NCBI GenBank assembly: GCA_947623455.1
Contig: OX392538.1
Location: forward strand, 26,721,001 to 26,785,000
DNA from: Mimachlamys varia
Taxonomy: Eukaryota > Mollusca > Bivalvia > Pectinida > Pectinidae
Length of the DNA stretch: 64,000 nucleotides
Direction of reading: 5' to 3'
Every line of letters begins with the position of its first letter. The stretch's first letter is position 1. The notes beneath the pieces are model-generated. The model had not been told where the DNA came from. It made no database searches and saw nothing but the letters and a program-made list of their open reading frames with translations. Both the position numbers and the translations under genes were made by a program. Below, piece after piece: positions 41,090-54,240 of this stretch.

Positions 41090-43150
41090 ATCTTAATCGA
41101 TCGATAGGGACGCGCCTTATCCTTGAACACAGCTAATACAACAATGAATATGAAAAGAACGTGAATTTATGACACATTTACATGAAAACATACTTTTGTT
41201 GACGTTAAAAAAACAATATTCCAATACGAGGACAGGTAGCGGAAGTTAGTAATTGGTAAGTAGTAAATGAACGTCAAGGCAGTTGATAAAATCCGGATAT
41301 TGTTCTGACGATATTTTTTCCTTGACATTTTGGCTTACTCACCCGAGGGGCCATATAAACAAAATATAACCATATCCAAAATTTCCTAAAGAACGGTATG
41401 AGTGTTTTCTATTAAGATATTGTATTGGTTCATAGTAAGTGACCAATTGATATATCAGTGATATTTTGGTATTGTTTGTGAGCAGGTATCTCAGTGATCT
41501 TATGGTATTGTTTGTGAGCAGGTATCTCAGTGGTGTACTTTCATTGTTTGTGAGCAGGTATTTCAGTGGTGTATTTTCATTGTTTGTGAGCAGGTATTTC
41601 AGTGGTGTATTTTCATTGTTTGTGAGCAGGCATCTCAGTGGTGTATTTTCATTGTTTGTGAGCAGGTATTTCATTAGTGTATTTTCATTGTTTGTAAGCA
41701 GGTATTTCAGTGGTGTATTTTCATTGTTTGTGAGCAGGTATCTCAGTGATTTAGTGTTATTTTTGTGAGCAGGTTTTTCAGTGGTGTCTTTTTGAATGTT
41801 TTTGACCAGCTACCTCAGTGATTTAGTGCTATTGTTTGTGACCAGGTATTTCAGTGTTGTATTTTCATTGTTTGTGACCAGGTATCTTAGTGATCGTATG
41901 TTATTGTTTAAGACTAGGTATCTCAGTGATATTATGTTATGTTTTGTGACCAGGTATCGCAGTGATAGATTTTTATCGTTTGTGGCCATGCGTCTCAGTT
42001 ATCTTATGTTTGTGTTTGTGATCAGGTATCTCAGTGGTGTATTTTCCTTTTTGTGACCAGGTACCTCAGTGATTTAGTGCTATTGTTTGTGACCAGATAT
42101 CACAGTGGAATATGATAAGTTTTTGTGACCATGTATATCAGTTTTCAAAGGTCTATAGTAGGTGTGTCTGCGACAAAATATCTTTGCGTTATATATATAT
42201 ATATTCCTTATGACAATGTATCGCAGTCGTCTTTAGTTGGTGTTGAAGACCATGCATCACTTTTATATATATAGTCAGTATTTATCAACAGGTATCTCCG
42301 TTGGCAAAAGATAGTGTTGGTGATCAGTTATCTCAATGATTTATCCTTGTTTGTGCCCAGGTATCTCAGTGGTGTGAAACGTAAGTGTTTGAGCCCTGGT
42401 TTATACCTCTTCTTTATGACCAGCTATTTCAGTGGTAATATTTATGACAAGATATATCAGTATCTTTATTTAGCGTTTTGACCATGTATCTCAGTGGAAT
42501 ATAATTAGTGGTCTTGATAATGTATCTCAGTGTTCTATGGTTAGTGTTTTTGACCAGGTATCTCAGTGATTAACAGTTAATATTTGTGACCAGATTTCTC
42601 AGTGGTCAATAGTTAATGTTTGTGACCAGTACATGTATCACAGTGGTCTATAGTCACTATTTGTTGCTAAGTATTTTAGTGGTCTATAGCTTTTATATGT
42701 GACAAGGTATCCCAGTGGTCTATGATTAAGTGTTTGTGAAAAAAATCTCAGTACTTTATAGTTAATGTTTTGACAAGTATCATAGTAGTCTATAGTAATT
42801 ATTTGTGACTACCTGTAGGTATCCCGGTGATTTATAATTAGTATTTTGACGATGTATCTCGGTGGTCTATAAAAAAAGTATTTTCAGCGGGTATCTCAGT
42901 ATTTTATAGTTTGGGTTTGTGACTATTTTGTGACGCCCTTTAGAGGTTAACCCCACCAGTAGTACTTAGACACATAGCCGACGGACACTAGGGTATGGCA
43001 AAAACTCACTTGGTGTTGTTGTTTTTTTGGGGTTTGTTTTGCCAGGTGAGCTATCTATATATATACATATAAGGAATTGGACAGAGATCACTTGGAATTG
43101 GACGGATATCACTTTCATTGGCATGTTGGAACCAAGTATCTCAAAATAGT
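41090..43150 (+). repeat. R5 dispersed element, copy 1 (with minisatellite core)
   Basis: The 5' block 41090-41450 (AATCGATCGATAGGGACGCG, TGAACACAGCTAATACAACA, AAATATAACCATATCCAAAA) matches 44100-44450. The core is a 36-bp tandem array. The 3' block 43030-43140 (TTTGCCAGGTGAGCTATC, GAATTGGACAGAGATCAC, CATGTTGGAACCAAGTA) matches 45390-45480. So the array travels inside a defined repeat. Confidence 0.8.
41450..42930. repeat. 36-bp minisatellite, about 40 units
   Basis: Unit built from GTTTGTGAGCAGGTATTTCA plus GTGGTGTATTTTCATT. Early units are nearly identical. Later units drift to GTTTGTGACCAGGTATCTCA with GTGGTCTATAGTTA and variable spacing. 36 is a multiple of 3, so the first third is open as a 12-residue repeat on both strands (41466-41768, 41796-42056 plus; 41339-41674 minus). 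No promoter, start context or homology suggests a gene. Confidence 0.9.
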
Positions 43151-43533
43151 TGATATACAGAACGAAGGAACCATTCATAGTTCAAAAGTGTATCCATTCT
43201 GTTAAAAGATATCCCTGTCTTGCATGATATCAACTGAACCCTTATCTGAACCATGCAAATGGTTTGACATAAAGATGCCAAATAAATTAAGGCTTTTTAA
43301 AAATGGAGTTTACTTAACGAGTCTTCAGTTATAACCAATACTCTTCCTTTTTCCACTCTGTGATACAATTTTCAGTCAAATATCACTTTTTCTGATTTGA
43401 CCAATCAGAACGCTGCTTACAAACGACACTTGGGGAAATTAAATGTTGCCACTGTAAGTTTTGCTATAAAATGTAATAAACAGAATATCTAACAGTAACT
43501 TTAGTAATACCAAATACATTTCACTCATGTGGC

Positions 43534-43590
43534 TAATATTTTGATATTTTTCACTCGTGCTGCCCACTGGTGAAAAATATCAAAATGTTA
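43534..43590. repeat. Hairpin with 21-bp arms
   Basis: TAATATTTTGATATTTTTCA on the left is complemented by GTGAAAAATATCAAAATGTT on the right, with a spacer of about 15 nt. The same left arm recurs at about 50560, 56010 and 61090 inside the macro-array. Confidence 0.7.
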
Positions 43591-43609
43591 GAACCACTCA
43601 TAGGTTGGG

Positions 43610-44110
43610 AAACCAGGGATGCTTTTATCAAGAAAGGGAAAATTCGCGATCGACGTACATATTAGCAGTAAGCTGGCAGTGTTGGTAATAAAGCTGATAA
43701 AGAACATCTGCTTGAAGTTCCGAAGGGTACTTCTTGTATTTTATAGACCTTATAACACTTTGTTGATAAAACTAAATATAAGATTAGACGAGGATTATTT
43801 GTTACCTCCCAGATAAATTTAATTTCGTATAAAAACATTTTTCTATATTTTCTTATTAGGAAAACATGGTTTTCACACTCATGACACACACAGTAAACAT
43901 AATTTTAAATGATCTTCAATCTTTGTTATGAATTTCAAATATAATTCAGTTTACAGATATTTACACATGTACATGTATATATGCGTTGGGTAATTAAACC
44001 CGCTGTGTTTAACTTTATCAGAAATAGGCCTTGGTTTGCAGAAACTTGTGTTTCTTCAGTACACTCCTTCCTAAAGATGTCGGATAACGTTATGTATGAA
44101 TACCTTGTAC
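43610..44110 (+). repeat. R4 repeat, copy 2
   Basis: Begins ACCAGGGATGCTTTTATCAA (compare ACCAGGGATGCTTACATCAA at 46930) and ends CTAAAGATGTCGGATAACGT. Contains the CCCGCTGTGTTTAAC and GCAGAAACTTGTG words of R4. Confidence 0.7.
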
Positions 44111-45480
44111 AATCTGAATCGATCGATTGAGACGCGACGTACTCTTGAACACAGTTAATACAACAATTAATATAAAAACAACGTGAATTTAAGACAAATT
44201 TAAATGAAAACATACTTTTATTGTCAAAACAAAAAAAAACCATTCCAACCCGGGAACAGCTTTCGGAAGTCAGTAATGTGTATGAAGTAAATGAACGGTT
44301 GCTGAAATCCGTGTGTTAATTTTGGCTCACTCACTCCACGCCCCATATAAAACAAAATATAACCATATACAAAATATCCCAAAGTACGGTATGAGTGTTT
44401 CTTATCATATATCTCATTGGTTCATAGTAAGTGCTTTTCAACGAGTATCCCGTTGATCTAACTAGGTAAACCAGGAGTCTATAGTCTGTACTTAGCATTT
44501 ATAACCAGGCGTATCAGTCTACATTTATTGTTTTTGACATGATATCTCAGTGATCTGTTGTTTTGTTTGCGACCAGGTATCCCAGTGGTCTAAAGTAAGT
44601 GTTATTAAAACTAGGTATCTCAGTGGTCTATAGTATGTGTTAGGGACTAGGTATCTCAGTGGTCTATATTATATGTTAGGGACTAGGTATCTCAGTGGTC
44701 TATAGTAAGTGTTAGGGATTAGGTATCTCAGTGGTCCATAGTTATTGTTTGTGACCAGATATCTCAGTGTTTTATAGTTAGTGTTTGTAACCAGATATCT
44801 CAGTAGTCTATAGTAAGTGTTTGTGACCAGATATCTCAGTAGTCTATAGTTAGTGTTTGTGACCAGGTATCTCAGTGGTCTATAGTAAGTGTTAGGGACT
44901 ATATATCACAGTGGTCTATAGTTATTGTTTGTGACCAGGTATCTCAGTAGTTTATAGTACATGTAAGTATTTGTGACTACATATAGGTATCTCAGTGGTC
45001 CATACTAAGTGTTTGTGACTAAGTATCCCAGTGGTTTATTGTTAGTGTTTTGACTAGGTATCTCCGTGTTCTATATTAAGCGGGGTTAGTTGCAGGTATC
45101 TCTGTTGTCTGTAGGTAGAGGTTGTGACTAGGAATCTCAGTGGTTTGTAGTTAATGTTTGTAACTAGGTATCTCAGAGGTCAATAGTTAGTAATGTTTGT
45201 GACCAATATAGTTACATTACTCATTTTAGTTCCTCCCCACTGCCCTCTAGGAGTAAGACCCATTAATTGCACAATTTTGAACCCAATCACAAAAGGGTGC
45301 TGCCTATCAAGAGTAGTAGGAAGAAGCCGTTTAAAGAAGTCTACAGACGAAGGACACCAGAATATGGCATCAGCTCACTTTTGTTCTTTAGGCAAGGTGA
45401 GCTATTTATACATACACGTATCAATGTATAAGGAATCGGACAGAGATCACCTTCACCTGCATGTTGGAACCAAGTAAACC
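44100..45480 (+). repeat. R5 dispersed element, copy 2 (with minisatellite core)
   Basis: 5' block 44100-44450, a 36-bp array at 44455-45200 (about 20 units, mainly GACTAGGTATCTCAGTGG and TCTATAGTTAGTGTTTG), then a 3' block with an inverted pair AGCTCAC (45373-45379) and GTGAGCT (45398-45404). The hairpin terminus is of the kind I associate with bivalve repeats. Confidence 0.8.
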
Positions 45481-46679
45481 AGGAGCACAAAAGAAATGTA
45501 AAGAGTTATAAAGACTTAAGATACCCAAGTAATATAAAAATCACTTTTATAGTGCTATGAAAGGTCAACCGTTACATCCATAGCACTATGAAAATTAAAA
45601 AAGTGACTTTCAATCCGTATATTTACATTTTTACTTTAGAACAATTGTTTAACTTCATTTATATTTTTTTTCCAATTAATAGTTTGTTACCCGCGTTTGT
45701 ATATGTGTCATTATTTATGTCGACATTGTCGGAACAGCCCAGCTTGAATAAAATTGGCGCCAATGATATTAATTAGTCATTTGAGCGTTTGACGCAAGGG
45801 CATTATCCATGTTATTCGAAGTGGCGCGACAGGACTCTCATGCTACGTCTCGAGCACCATTGCTTTCATACTTTTATGAAACGCATTTTAGCTGGTAATG
45901 TTCATATAGTTGGTTGCAGCGCAAATGTAAATATACAAATTTTTTTCGTATAATCTGATCTCTTGTAGAATGTTCTCCTTGACGGTGATAACAAGTTTGT
46001 GTATGCCACATTTAGTCGTATAAGAGTATCAACAGCATGTAATTATATAAGTTGTAATTACCTGGAATTGCATACAGAAAAAACTATTACTCAATACTCT
46101 TGACATGCTGTGCAATTTCGTGTACATAAATTAAGCGCCTTATAGTTTTGATTATATTTCGCATAATTCAATACGAAACTTATTCACTAAATTAAAAACT
46201 TCGGGATCGTCACAAATGTGTGTAAATTCCATAGACAAAGGATATTTAGTGGACTTTGTCACGGTGTTGATCATCGATTAAACACATGGCATATACATAC
46301 CCGTGGTGTATCATATAAGCATTGACAAAGCCAGTACTATGCACAAACAAAACCTTAGATAATGTACAAAACTGTAATAGTAATGGATTAAACATTAGTT
46401 AGAACAATGAATATTGCATACAATATAAACCCTTTCCTTGAAACATTGGAATATTTAACGCATTTGGTTAGCGTATATGTATAATACGTCAGTCAAGCTG
46501 CCATTAAAATGACAGTCAAACTTTTCAGCTTCTCGTGTCACGTTCATAATAAAGTTACCTTAAAACAATTCTATATTTCTTTTCATACGGGTATATAGAT
46601 GACACCCGTGTCCACAAGATGTAAACAAATATAATACCATAACATGAACTAACGATAATTTGAACTCAATATCAATTAA
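45481..46679. other. Intergenic, no gene recognised
   Basis: AT-rich. A short inverted pair CATAGCACTATGAAA/TATAGTGCTATGAAA lies near 45550-45595. A 62-codon ORF at 45588-45776 has no family pattern. Confidence 0.4.
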
Positions 46680-46915
46680 ACTAGCGGCAAGTATATGAAC
46701 AAAGGACAGATTTACACGGAAACCTTTGTAAAAGTACAAGAGAACCAGACCAGGTGTTCTGAAATAGTAAACGTCTTCTGCTTTATCAATTGCACTCGCG
46801 ATGAAATCTAGATCACATCCAAGTAAATAGCATGTTCTCAAAGTGAGAGCTGAGGAATCATCCCTAATCACAATATGTAGTCCACCAATAAACATAATTA
46901 CCAACATCCACCTTC
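46680..46915 (-). repeat. R1 repeat, diverged reverse copy
   Basis: AAAGTACAAGAGAACCAGAC, AACGTCTTCTGCTTTATCAA and GTTCTCAAAGTGAGAGCTGA correspond to R1 words at 33.9 and 57.2 kb with more substitutions. Confidence 0.65.
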
Positions 46916-46924
46916 ATATCATAT

Positions 46925-47940
46925 TAACCAGGGATGCTTACATCAAGAAAGGTTAAGGTCGTGATCGAAAATTTGAAATCGACCCTTTTGATGTACTGAT
47001 TAGCAGTATGCCGCCCGTGTTGGTATTAAATCAAGTAAATATTCAAAGTTTTCAGCTGATAGCATCCCCGATCAATTCATGTTAGTATAAAAACAGAAAG
47101 AAGTCAAATATGGTTGCACAGTTTTTTGCAATAGAATCACAAACGATTTGCAGAAAAATCTTTCGGAATAGATATTGTCATCCAAGCTATAAATGAAGTA
47201 AATTGTAACAACAGCACATGATGAAAAATAGTGAAAAATCTTTAAAATAAGATACATATACTTTTGCAACCAAGTGTGTAATTTTTAAATAAGAAAGAAC
47301 TGAATGAAACATTGATACTTGCGGGATTTCACTTTTGTGCCAAAAAAGTAGTGTGTGTATTTTTGGGGGGTGGGGGTGGGGTATTTATTCATTTTTGCAT
47401 TTTTCTAAATATTTTTTTTATCTGGAAGGCATGGTTTTCAAACGAGTGACATACAAAGAAAACATACCTTTAAATGATATTTAGCCATTTTTAAGAATTT
47501 GTAAAACAATGCAGTTTATATAATAAATACACATGTTCATGTATATATACGTCGGTTGATTAAACCCGCTGTGTTTACATTTCTAAGACATAGGCCTGGT
47601 TTTGCAGAAACTTGTGTTCCTTCTGTACACTGCTTCCTAAAGATGACGGATAACGAAATATTTGAATAAAAGGTGCGAGTTTTGACTATTTTCATGTTTA
47701 TGTGTTAACTACCTGTCCCTAATGAGCCCTGTTCCTCTTGTTAACATTTGTTTGAAATCGGCCTCTAGGTAAACGTCTAATCAGCCATGAATTTGCCATT
47801 GGCCAGTGTGTATATCCCCAACTAAGTCCCATAAAGGTATACTCACGAAATTCAGTTGCTTGCTTAAAGATATTGTTAACCTAATGACCCTGACATTCCA
47901 TTGAATTAGTACTTTGAGACATTTTGGCGTCGACAAATGA
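46925..47940 (+). repeat. R4 repeat, copy 3 (uninterrupted)
   Basis: Contains the full R4 order, including the site at about 47851 (GGTATACTCACGAAATTC) that is interrupted by the pogo-like element in copy 1. A G-rich run lies near 47367-47381. Confidence 0.7.
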
Positions 47941-49239
47941 TAGACGATCACACAAAGTCAGAATTTAAACTGCATCTTATCATTATACAATTTCATACTG
48001 ATTACAGATAATTAGCTCTATCCCATAAATAAATGAGCAAAATCAAAAGTATGATGGAAGCACGAAATTATTGAATGTCGAAGTGGCCAGGGGCACCAAC
48101 AGGACTCATTGAGGCCAAGAGGAACTCCAGTTGTTGCATTTGAACCTATCTTCGGACCAGGGTGTTTATTTAAGGTATTAGTGACCTTTATGTTTGACCT
48201 TCACACCTGAAGAGCTATCCAAAGCAAATGATTTAAGTGAGAGAGCACTTTTTGATGTTTGAGTTTGATATCCAAAGAGAACGTATCCTTGGACATTACT
48301 TCATAATTACACAGACCTTCATCATCTTGGACCTTAACAACTGAGGAACAATCTCAAGCCAAGAATTAAACATGAGTGAGAAAGCACGGTATGAAGTTTG
48401 AGTTTTACAAGCCAAAGGGAATCAAAGGGAAACATTTGTTTGGACGACGCAAGCGAAGACTGACGACACCGGATAAATACATGTCGTATTTCCCCGTGAT
48501 AAGCAAATTGTGTCTACTTGGCTAATACATAATATAAATTTAATTCAATTAAAACCAAATATTCTGTTAACATTTACTCGTATTTCCCCAATGGGCCCCA
48601 TTCTTTCTTTTAATCTTTTTTTTTTTTTGCTTTGAGTATGGTTTTTAAATTAACGTCTTTGTTTCATAATTGATCATATCAATTCATTGCAAAATGTATA
48701 TGCCCCTACGTAGTCTTTTAAACATATAAACATGATATCGTCTGACGTAGTTTAAAGATGTCGATAGCCAAATGACTTGACAGTTAATGATATCGTGTAT
48801 ACATGTTTGTGGTGTATCTATAATTAAATACCCGTAATCAACATAATTTCAATATGACATGTTTCAATTATCTTACTGTTTGTTTTAATTTTTGTCCTTT
48901 TTATTTCTATAAAATAACATTAGATAAAAACTAGGAAAGAACATTATTTTACAATCAGTAAAATGACAAATTATTATGTTATGAATATTTTTATACTACA
49001 TGATGTATATATGAGTAAAATCATTTGAATCGTTGGAAGGTTTAGCCTATTTGCCTATTGTACATTTATAGTAAGTGTGGTTATAATCATAAACAAAACT
49101 GTATTTGACCAATAAGAGAGAGTCGGTTCAGCATGAAGCTTAAATTAAAACTGTATACCTCCACGTGTCGCGTTATAATTGTTGTTACTTCCATTTAATG
49201 ACATGTGCGTCCTCCTTATTTTATTTACTTTATGTAGGT

Positions 49240-49365
49240 AGAACCATGTTAACATGATATTTACAAACTTACATGACCTTTCATATTGGGGTAGATATGC
49301 GGACGACACATTAGTCATCACACTGTCCAGTGTAGCAGATGAATTCACAAACCATCTTATAACCC
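49240..49365 (+). pseudogene. Penelope-type RT fragment in unit 1
   Basis: Reads YWGRYADDTLVITLSS then ADEFTNHLITP in one frame, the RT catalytic block with YADD. The frame is cut at 49366 by the inverted-repeat element. The same piece at 54140-54240 and 59945-60052 has YVDD and is cut at the same place. Confidence 0.65.
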
Positions 49366-50325
49366 CTTCACATACACGGATTTTTCTTTAGAGTCCCCAC
49401 TGATCGCCAAAACGTAGCCAATCTTAAGCATTCGTAAATACCTCGCTTGTATCCGTCAATAACTCGGCATAACTCGCAGGCTCTCGTAAAGATCTGTGAG
49501 AGGAGAGGCATTTTTTTTTTTTTTGAAAATGTCAAAAAAAAATCGAACGATTGTCCACGGATTGATGTTTCAGTAAATCACTTGTTAATAGCAATCCGTA
49601 CATATCGTAAACATGTCGCAATAACAGGTTACCCTCCGTAAACTGCTCGCAAGAATCCATAAATAACTCGTAATAGTTTGTACTACGATTTGTTTACGGT
49701 GAGTCCACGGTTTATTTACGGACTATTACGATTGCTTTATGATTTTATTCAGGTCGTGTTAAAATGTACGATATCTTAACGAATTATTACGAGCAGTTTA
49801 GGTGTTGTTACGAGTTATTTATTTATATACACGTATAATTTACAATATACCTAGATTATCACGTGGTTAATATTGTTGACGTATTTTTATATGGATTTAC
49901 GTATACTTTGCACTTGGTGTCTATCGAACGTTATGTTGGATATCAGTTGTCGAATTATGCAACATTGAGAATACATTTTGCCATTTAAGGATCTTAAATA
50001 CTCGTTACTAAGTTGTAACTATTCGTAGTAAAACGTAAACAGGTCGTGACTAACACGTATAGCTTTAATGAATCGTAACATGCCATGAAATTCTCGTAAA
50101 AAAAAACATGTTACTTGCTCGTGTTAATCCATGGTAACTCGTAACAAATCTTGGTATTTTGCCTTAAACAAGTCAGAATAACTCGTAATAAATCGTAAAT
50201 AGCTCACAATCACTCGTAACAACTCTTAACTAGCTCTCAAAAGTGGCCACATCGTTATGATCCGTGTAATTGTACGAATTTGTGCGATTCGTAAGGTCTC
50301 GTAAGAAAAATCTGTGTATGTGAAG
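49366..50325. mobile_element. CGTAA-rich inverted-repeat element (S4), copy 1
   Basis: The left end CTTCACATACACGGATTTTT and the complement of the right end, CTTCACATACACAGATTTTT, are inverted over about 31 bp. The 960-bp interior is dense in ACTCGTAA, TCGTAAC, TTACGAG and ATTACGA words every 10-25 bp, without a fixed unit. Non-coding. It interrupts the RT fragment, which is why I treat it as a mobile element. No clear TSD. Confidence 0.65.
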
Positions 50326-50917
50326 TCAGCATTATTCATGCATTCATTTTTCGTAACGTAACGTAAGCCGGCCGCAATAACACGTTGCAATCTGTAAACT
50401 ACTCAAAAGAATCCGTTAATGATTCGGGACAGTTTGTATTACGATTTGTTTACGGATTATAACGAGTTATTAATAGTACGTTACGTGTTGTTACGAGTAC
50501 TTTACGAATCTATAGAGGATATCTAACAGTGTCTTCAGTAATACGAAATATATTTCACGAGTATGGCTAATATTTTGATATTTTTCACATTTTGATATTT
50601 TTCACGAGTGCGCAGCGGACACTTCGGCGGGACAAAATATTGTCCTCTCTGTAAGTATTTCAATAAAATGTTTAAACTCGTCACTAACTTCTTTGGTTCC
50701 TGATTTTGATGATGAATATTTTTGTCTTCATATTTTAAATAAATATGACATAACGCAGATCATTTATGCAATGTTGATAACCGCCGAATCTACAGTCTGT
50801 AAGATGGTAAGAAGCGAGGGAAATGCGGAGTTGTTTTTTCACCATTTATTAAGATGCGTATTATCATTGCCATCCAGGCTTGTGTGAGTTACGCTTTATC
50901 CGTGTCACTGTCAGAGA

Positions 50918-53453
50918 TTATCCTAGTTCTCTTATACATGTACTTTTGACTATATTTTGTTACTTGGAGACGCTATGGATACTCCGACTCCGTGTTCCGT
51001 TTGACACAATTTTCCTCCGTTCAAACATAGAATTGCTTACTTACATAGAAAACAGCTTCCTTAAAATCAAAGGTAATTGTGGAATTAAACACTGTTTTCA
51101 TAGAGAAAATATACCGAATGAGATGACATATCTGATAATTTTGTACAGCAAAATACTGCCTTCGTGTCGTTAGCTAACCAGCATTTGAACAGAAGGGCAG
51201 CTTGAAGTTTTTTTTCAAACTAGTCTGTAAGCTGTGTTTTGAGTGTTCGAATCAGCAAAAGTGATATTTTTAACTAGTTTCACATCTAAAATCGCTCTTC
51301 AAAAGTTCCAAATCGTTAAGGTCCGTGGACTTGTCAGAAAAATCAATGCATATGAAGTCAACATAAAAGGGATAGGTCTGCTTACCAAAAACAGTACAAG
51401 CTATTGTTTCACAACCCCATGATTTATTGTGCAAATTAGATATAACCAAAGAAGTGTGTATACATATACATAAAGAAACAATGACGTACTGATCTGAAAA
51501 CATCCAAATGATTACGTTTATGTTCGATATACCGACACACTAATGAAGGGTTTTTACGAAACAAATTTATAGAACTGCTTCGCAGAAACGTCCACAGTGA
51601 CCTAAGAACTTGTTGAAGCTATATGTGTACCCAAGCTTTATAAAAATCCTCATGTTTTGACTAAGTATGGTATGTACTGATTTCCAACTCAAAGATCGAT
51701 GTACTTTATAATAGTCGTTTGGTTTATATGGTATTATGTGTATCATTTTTAGGGGGAGGGGGATGTGAAACACGTTGACCTATGGTCTCTGTAATTATCA
51801 CAGCAGTCATAATGTCATACCAAAAGAATGAAATGGAATTTCGTTTTTTTGTGTTTTTGACTTAAAAGTTTATACAGTTGTTTTTTTACTCATGTTTAAT
51901 TCATGACTTGCTATTGTGCCTCAGTTGTGAAGGTCCAAGATGATAAAGGACAGTGTAATATAAATAGAAGCTATGTTCAAGCATACGTTCTCTTATGATA
52001 TGAAACTCGAACATCATAAAGTGCTCTCTTACTGAAACCATTTGTTTTGGATAGCTCATCAGGTGTGAAGGTCACTGTTACCTTCAATAAAAACCCTCGT
52101 CCGAACACTGGTTCAAGTGATATAATTTGAGTTCCCCTGGGCCTCAATGAGTCCTGTTGCCCCTGGCCACTTCGACATTCACTATTTTCGTGCTTTCATC
52201 ATACTTTTGATTTTGCTCATTTACTTATGGAATATAACTATTTATCTGTAATCAGTATGAAATTGTATCATGATAAGATGCAAGTTAAATTCGGACTTTG
52301 TGTGAAGGTCCATCATTTGTCCCAGACTAATGGCCACATTGGTTCTGACAATTTTATCAAAGTTTCACAATATCAATACTGTTTGCAACACTTTGCTTTC
52401 TTTCGTTTCTAAATAAATAATATTTTGGCTCATTATAACGGTCAAATAGCGTCAATTTTGTTCATATATTCCGTTATCTGACATCTTTAGACACAACCAT
52501 TGATAAGTCAAAAACACAAAAAAGGAAATTCCATTTCATTCTTTTGGTATGACATTATGACTGCTGTGATAATTACAGAGACCATAGGTCAACGTGTTTC
52601 ACATCCCCCCCCCTCCCCCTAAAAATGATACACATAATACCATATAAACCAAACGACTATTATAAAGTACATCGATCTTTGAGTTGGAAATCAGTACATA
52701 CCATACTTAGTCAAAACATGAGGATTTTTATAAAGCTTGGGTACACATATAGCTTCAACAAGTTCTTAGGTCACTGTGGACGTTTCTGCGAAGCAGTTCT
52801 ATAAATTTGTTTCGTAAAAACCCTTCATTAGTGTGTCGGTATATCGAACATAAACGTAATCATTTGGATGTTTTCAGATCAGTTCGTCATTGTTTCTTTA
52901 TGTATATGTATACACACTTCTTTGGTTATATCTAATTTGCACAATAAATCATGGGGTTGTGAAACAATAGCTTGTACTGTTTTTGGTAAGCAGACCTATC
53001 CCTTTTATGTTGACTTCATATGCATTGATTTTTCTGACAAGTCCACGGACCTTAACGATTTGGAACTTTTGAAGAGCGATTTTAGATGTGAAACTAGTTA
53101 AAAATATCACTTTTGCTGATTTGAACACTCAAAACACAGCTTACAGACTAGTTTGGAAAAAAACTTCAAGCTGCCCTTCTGTTCAAATGCTGGTTAGCTA
53201 ACGACACGAAGGCAGTATTTTGCTGTACAAAATTATCAGATATGTCATCTCATTCGGTATATTTTCTATATGAAAACAGTGTTTAATTCCACAATTACCT
53301 TTGATTTTAAGGAAGCTGTTTTACTATGTAAGTCAGCAATTCTATGTTTGAACGGAGGAAACTTGTGTCAAACGAAACACGGAGTCGGAGTATCCATAGC
53401 GTCTCCAAGTAACAAAATATAGCCAAAAGTACATGTATAAGAGAACTAGGATA
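50918..53453. repeat. Giant inverted repeat, ~950-bp arms
   Basis: Left arm 50918-51868 and right arm 52503-53453 are reverse complements with few differences, centred at about 52185. The 77-codon frames at 51270-51503 (-) and 52868-53101 (+) differ by one residue. The spacer 51869-52502 is S1/S5 sequence in the reverse orientation, so the right half is an inverted unit rather than a simple snapback. Confidence 0.9.
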
Positions 53454-54240
53454 ACATTTACTCATATTTCCCCATTGGGCCCCATTCTTTCTTTTAATCC
53501 TTGTCTAGCTTTAGTATGGTTTGTAAATTAACGTCTTTGTTTCATAATTGATTATATCAACTAATTGCACAATGTATATGCCCCACGTAGTCTTTTAAAC
53601 ATATACACATGATATCGTCTGACGTTGTTTAAAGATGTTGATAGCCAAATAACTTGACAGTTAATGATATATTGTATACATTATGTGGTGTATTTATATA
53701 TAATACCCGTAATCAACATAATTTCAATTAGACATGTTTCAATTATCTTACTCTTTTTTTTTTAATTTTGTCCTTTTTATTGCTATAAAATAAATTTAGA
53801 AAAAAAAACTAGGAAAGAACAGTATTATGACAAATTATTTTGTTATGAATATTTTTATACTACATGATGTATATATGATTAAAATCATTTGAATCGTTGG
53901 AAAGTTTAGCCTATTTGCCTATTGTACATTTATAGTAAGTGTGGTTATAATCATAAACAAAACTGTATTTGACCAATTACAGAGAGTCGGTTCAGCATGA
54001 AGCTTAAATTATAACTGTATACCTCCACGTGTCGCGTTATAATTGTTGTTAATTCCATTTAATAACATGTGCGTCCTCCTTTATTTTATAGAAGCAAGTA
54101 TACAATCATGTAGGTAGAACCACGTAAACAAGTTATTTACAAACTTACATGACCTTTCATATAGGGGTAGATATGTGGACGACACATCGGTCATTACACT
54201 GTCTGTGTGTCAGGTGAATTCAAAAACTATCTCGTAACCC

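Noticed and set aside
41450..42930. CRISPR-like array of 36-bp repeats
   Set aside because: The repeats are contiguous without unique spacers, and the context is eukaryotic.
51270..51503. 77-codon ORF conserved in the inverted copy 52868-53101
   Set aside because: Identity is explained by the duplication of the DNA. In other S5 units the equivalent frame is altered or broken, so there is no sign of protein selection.
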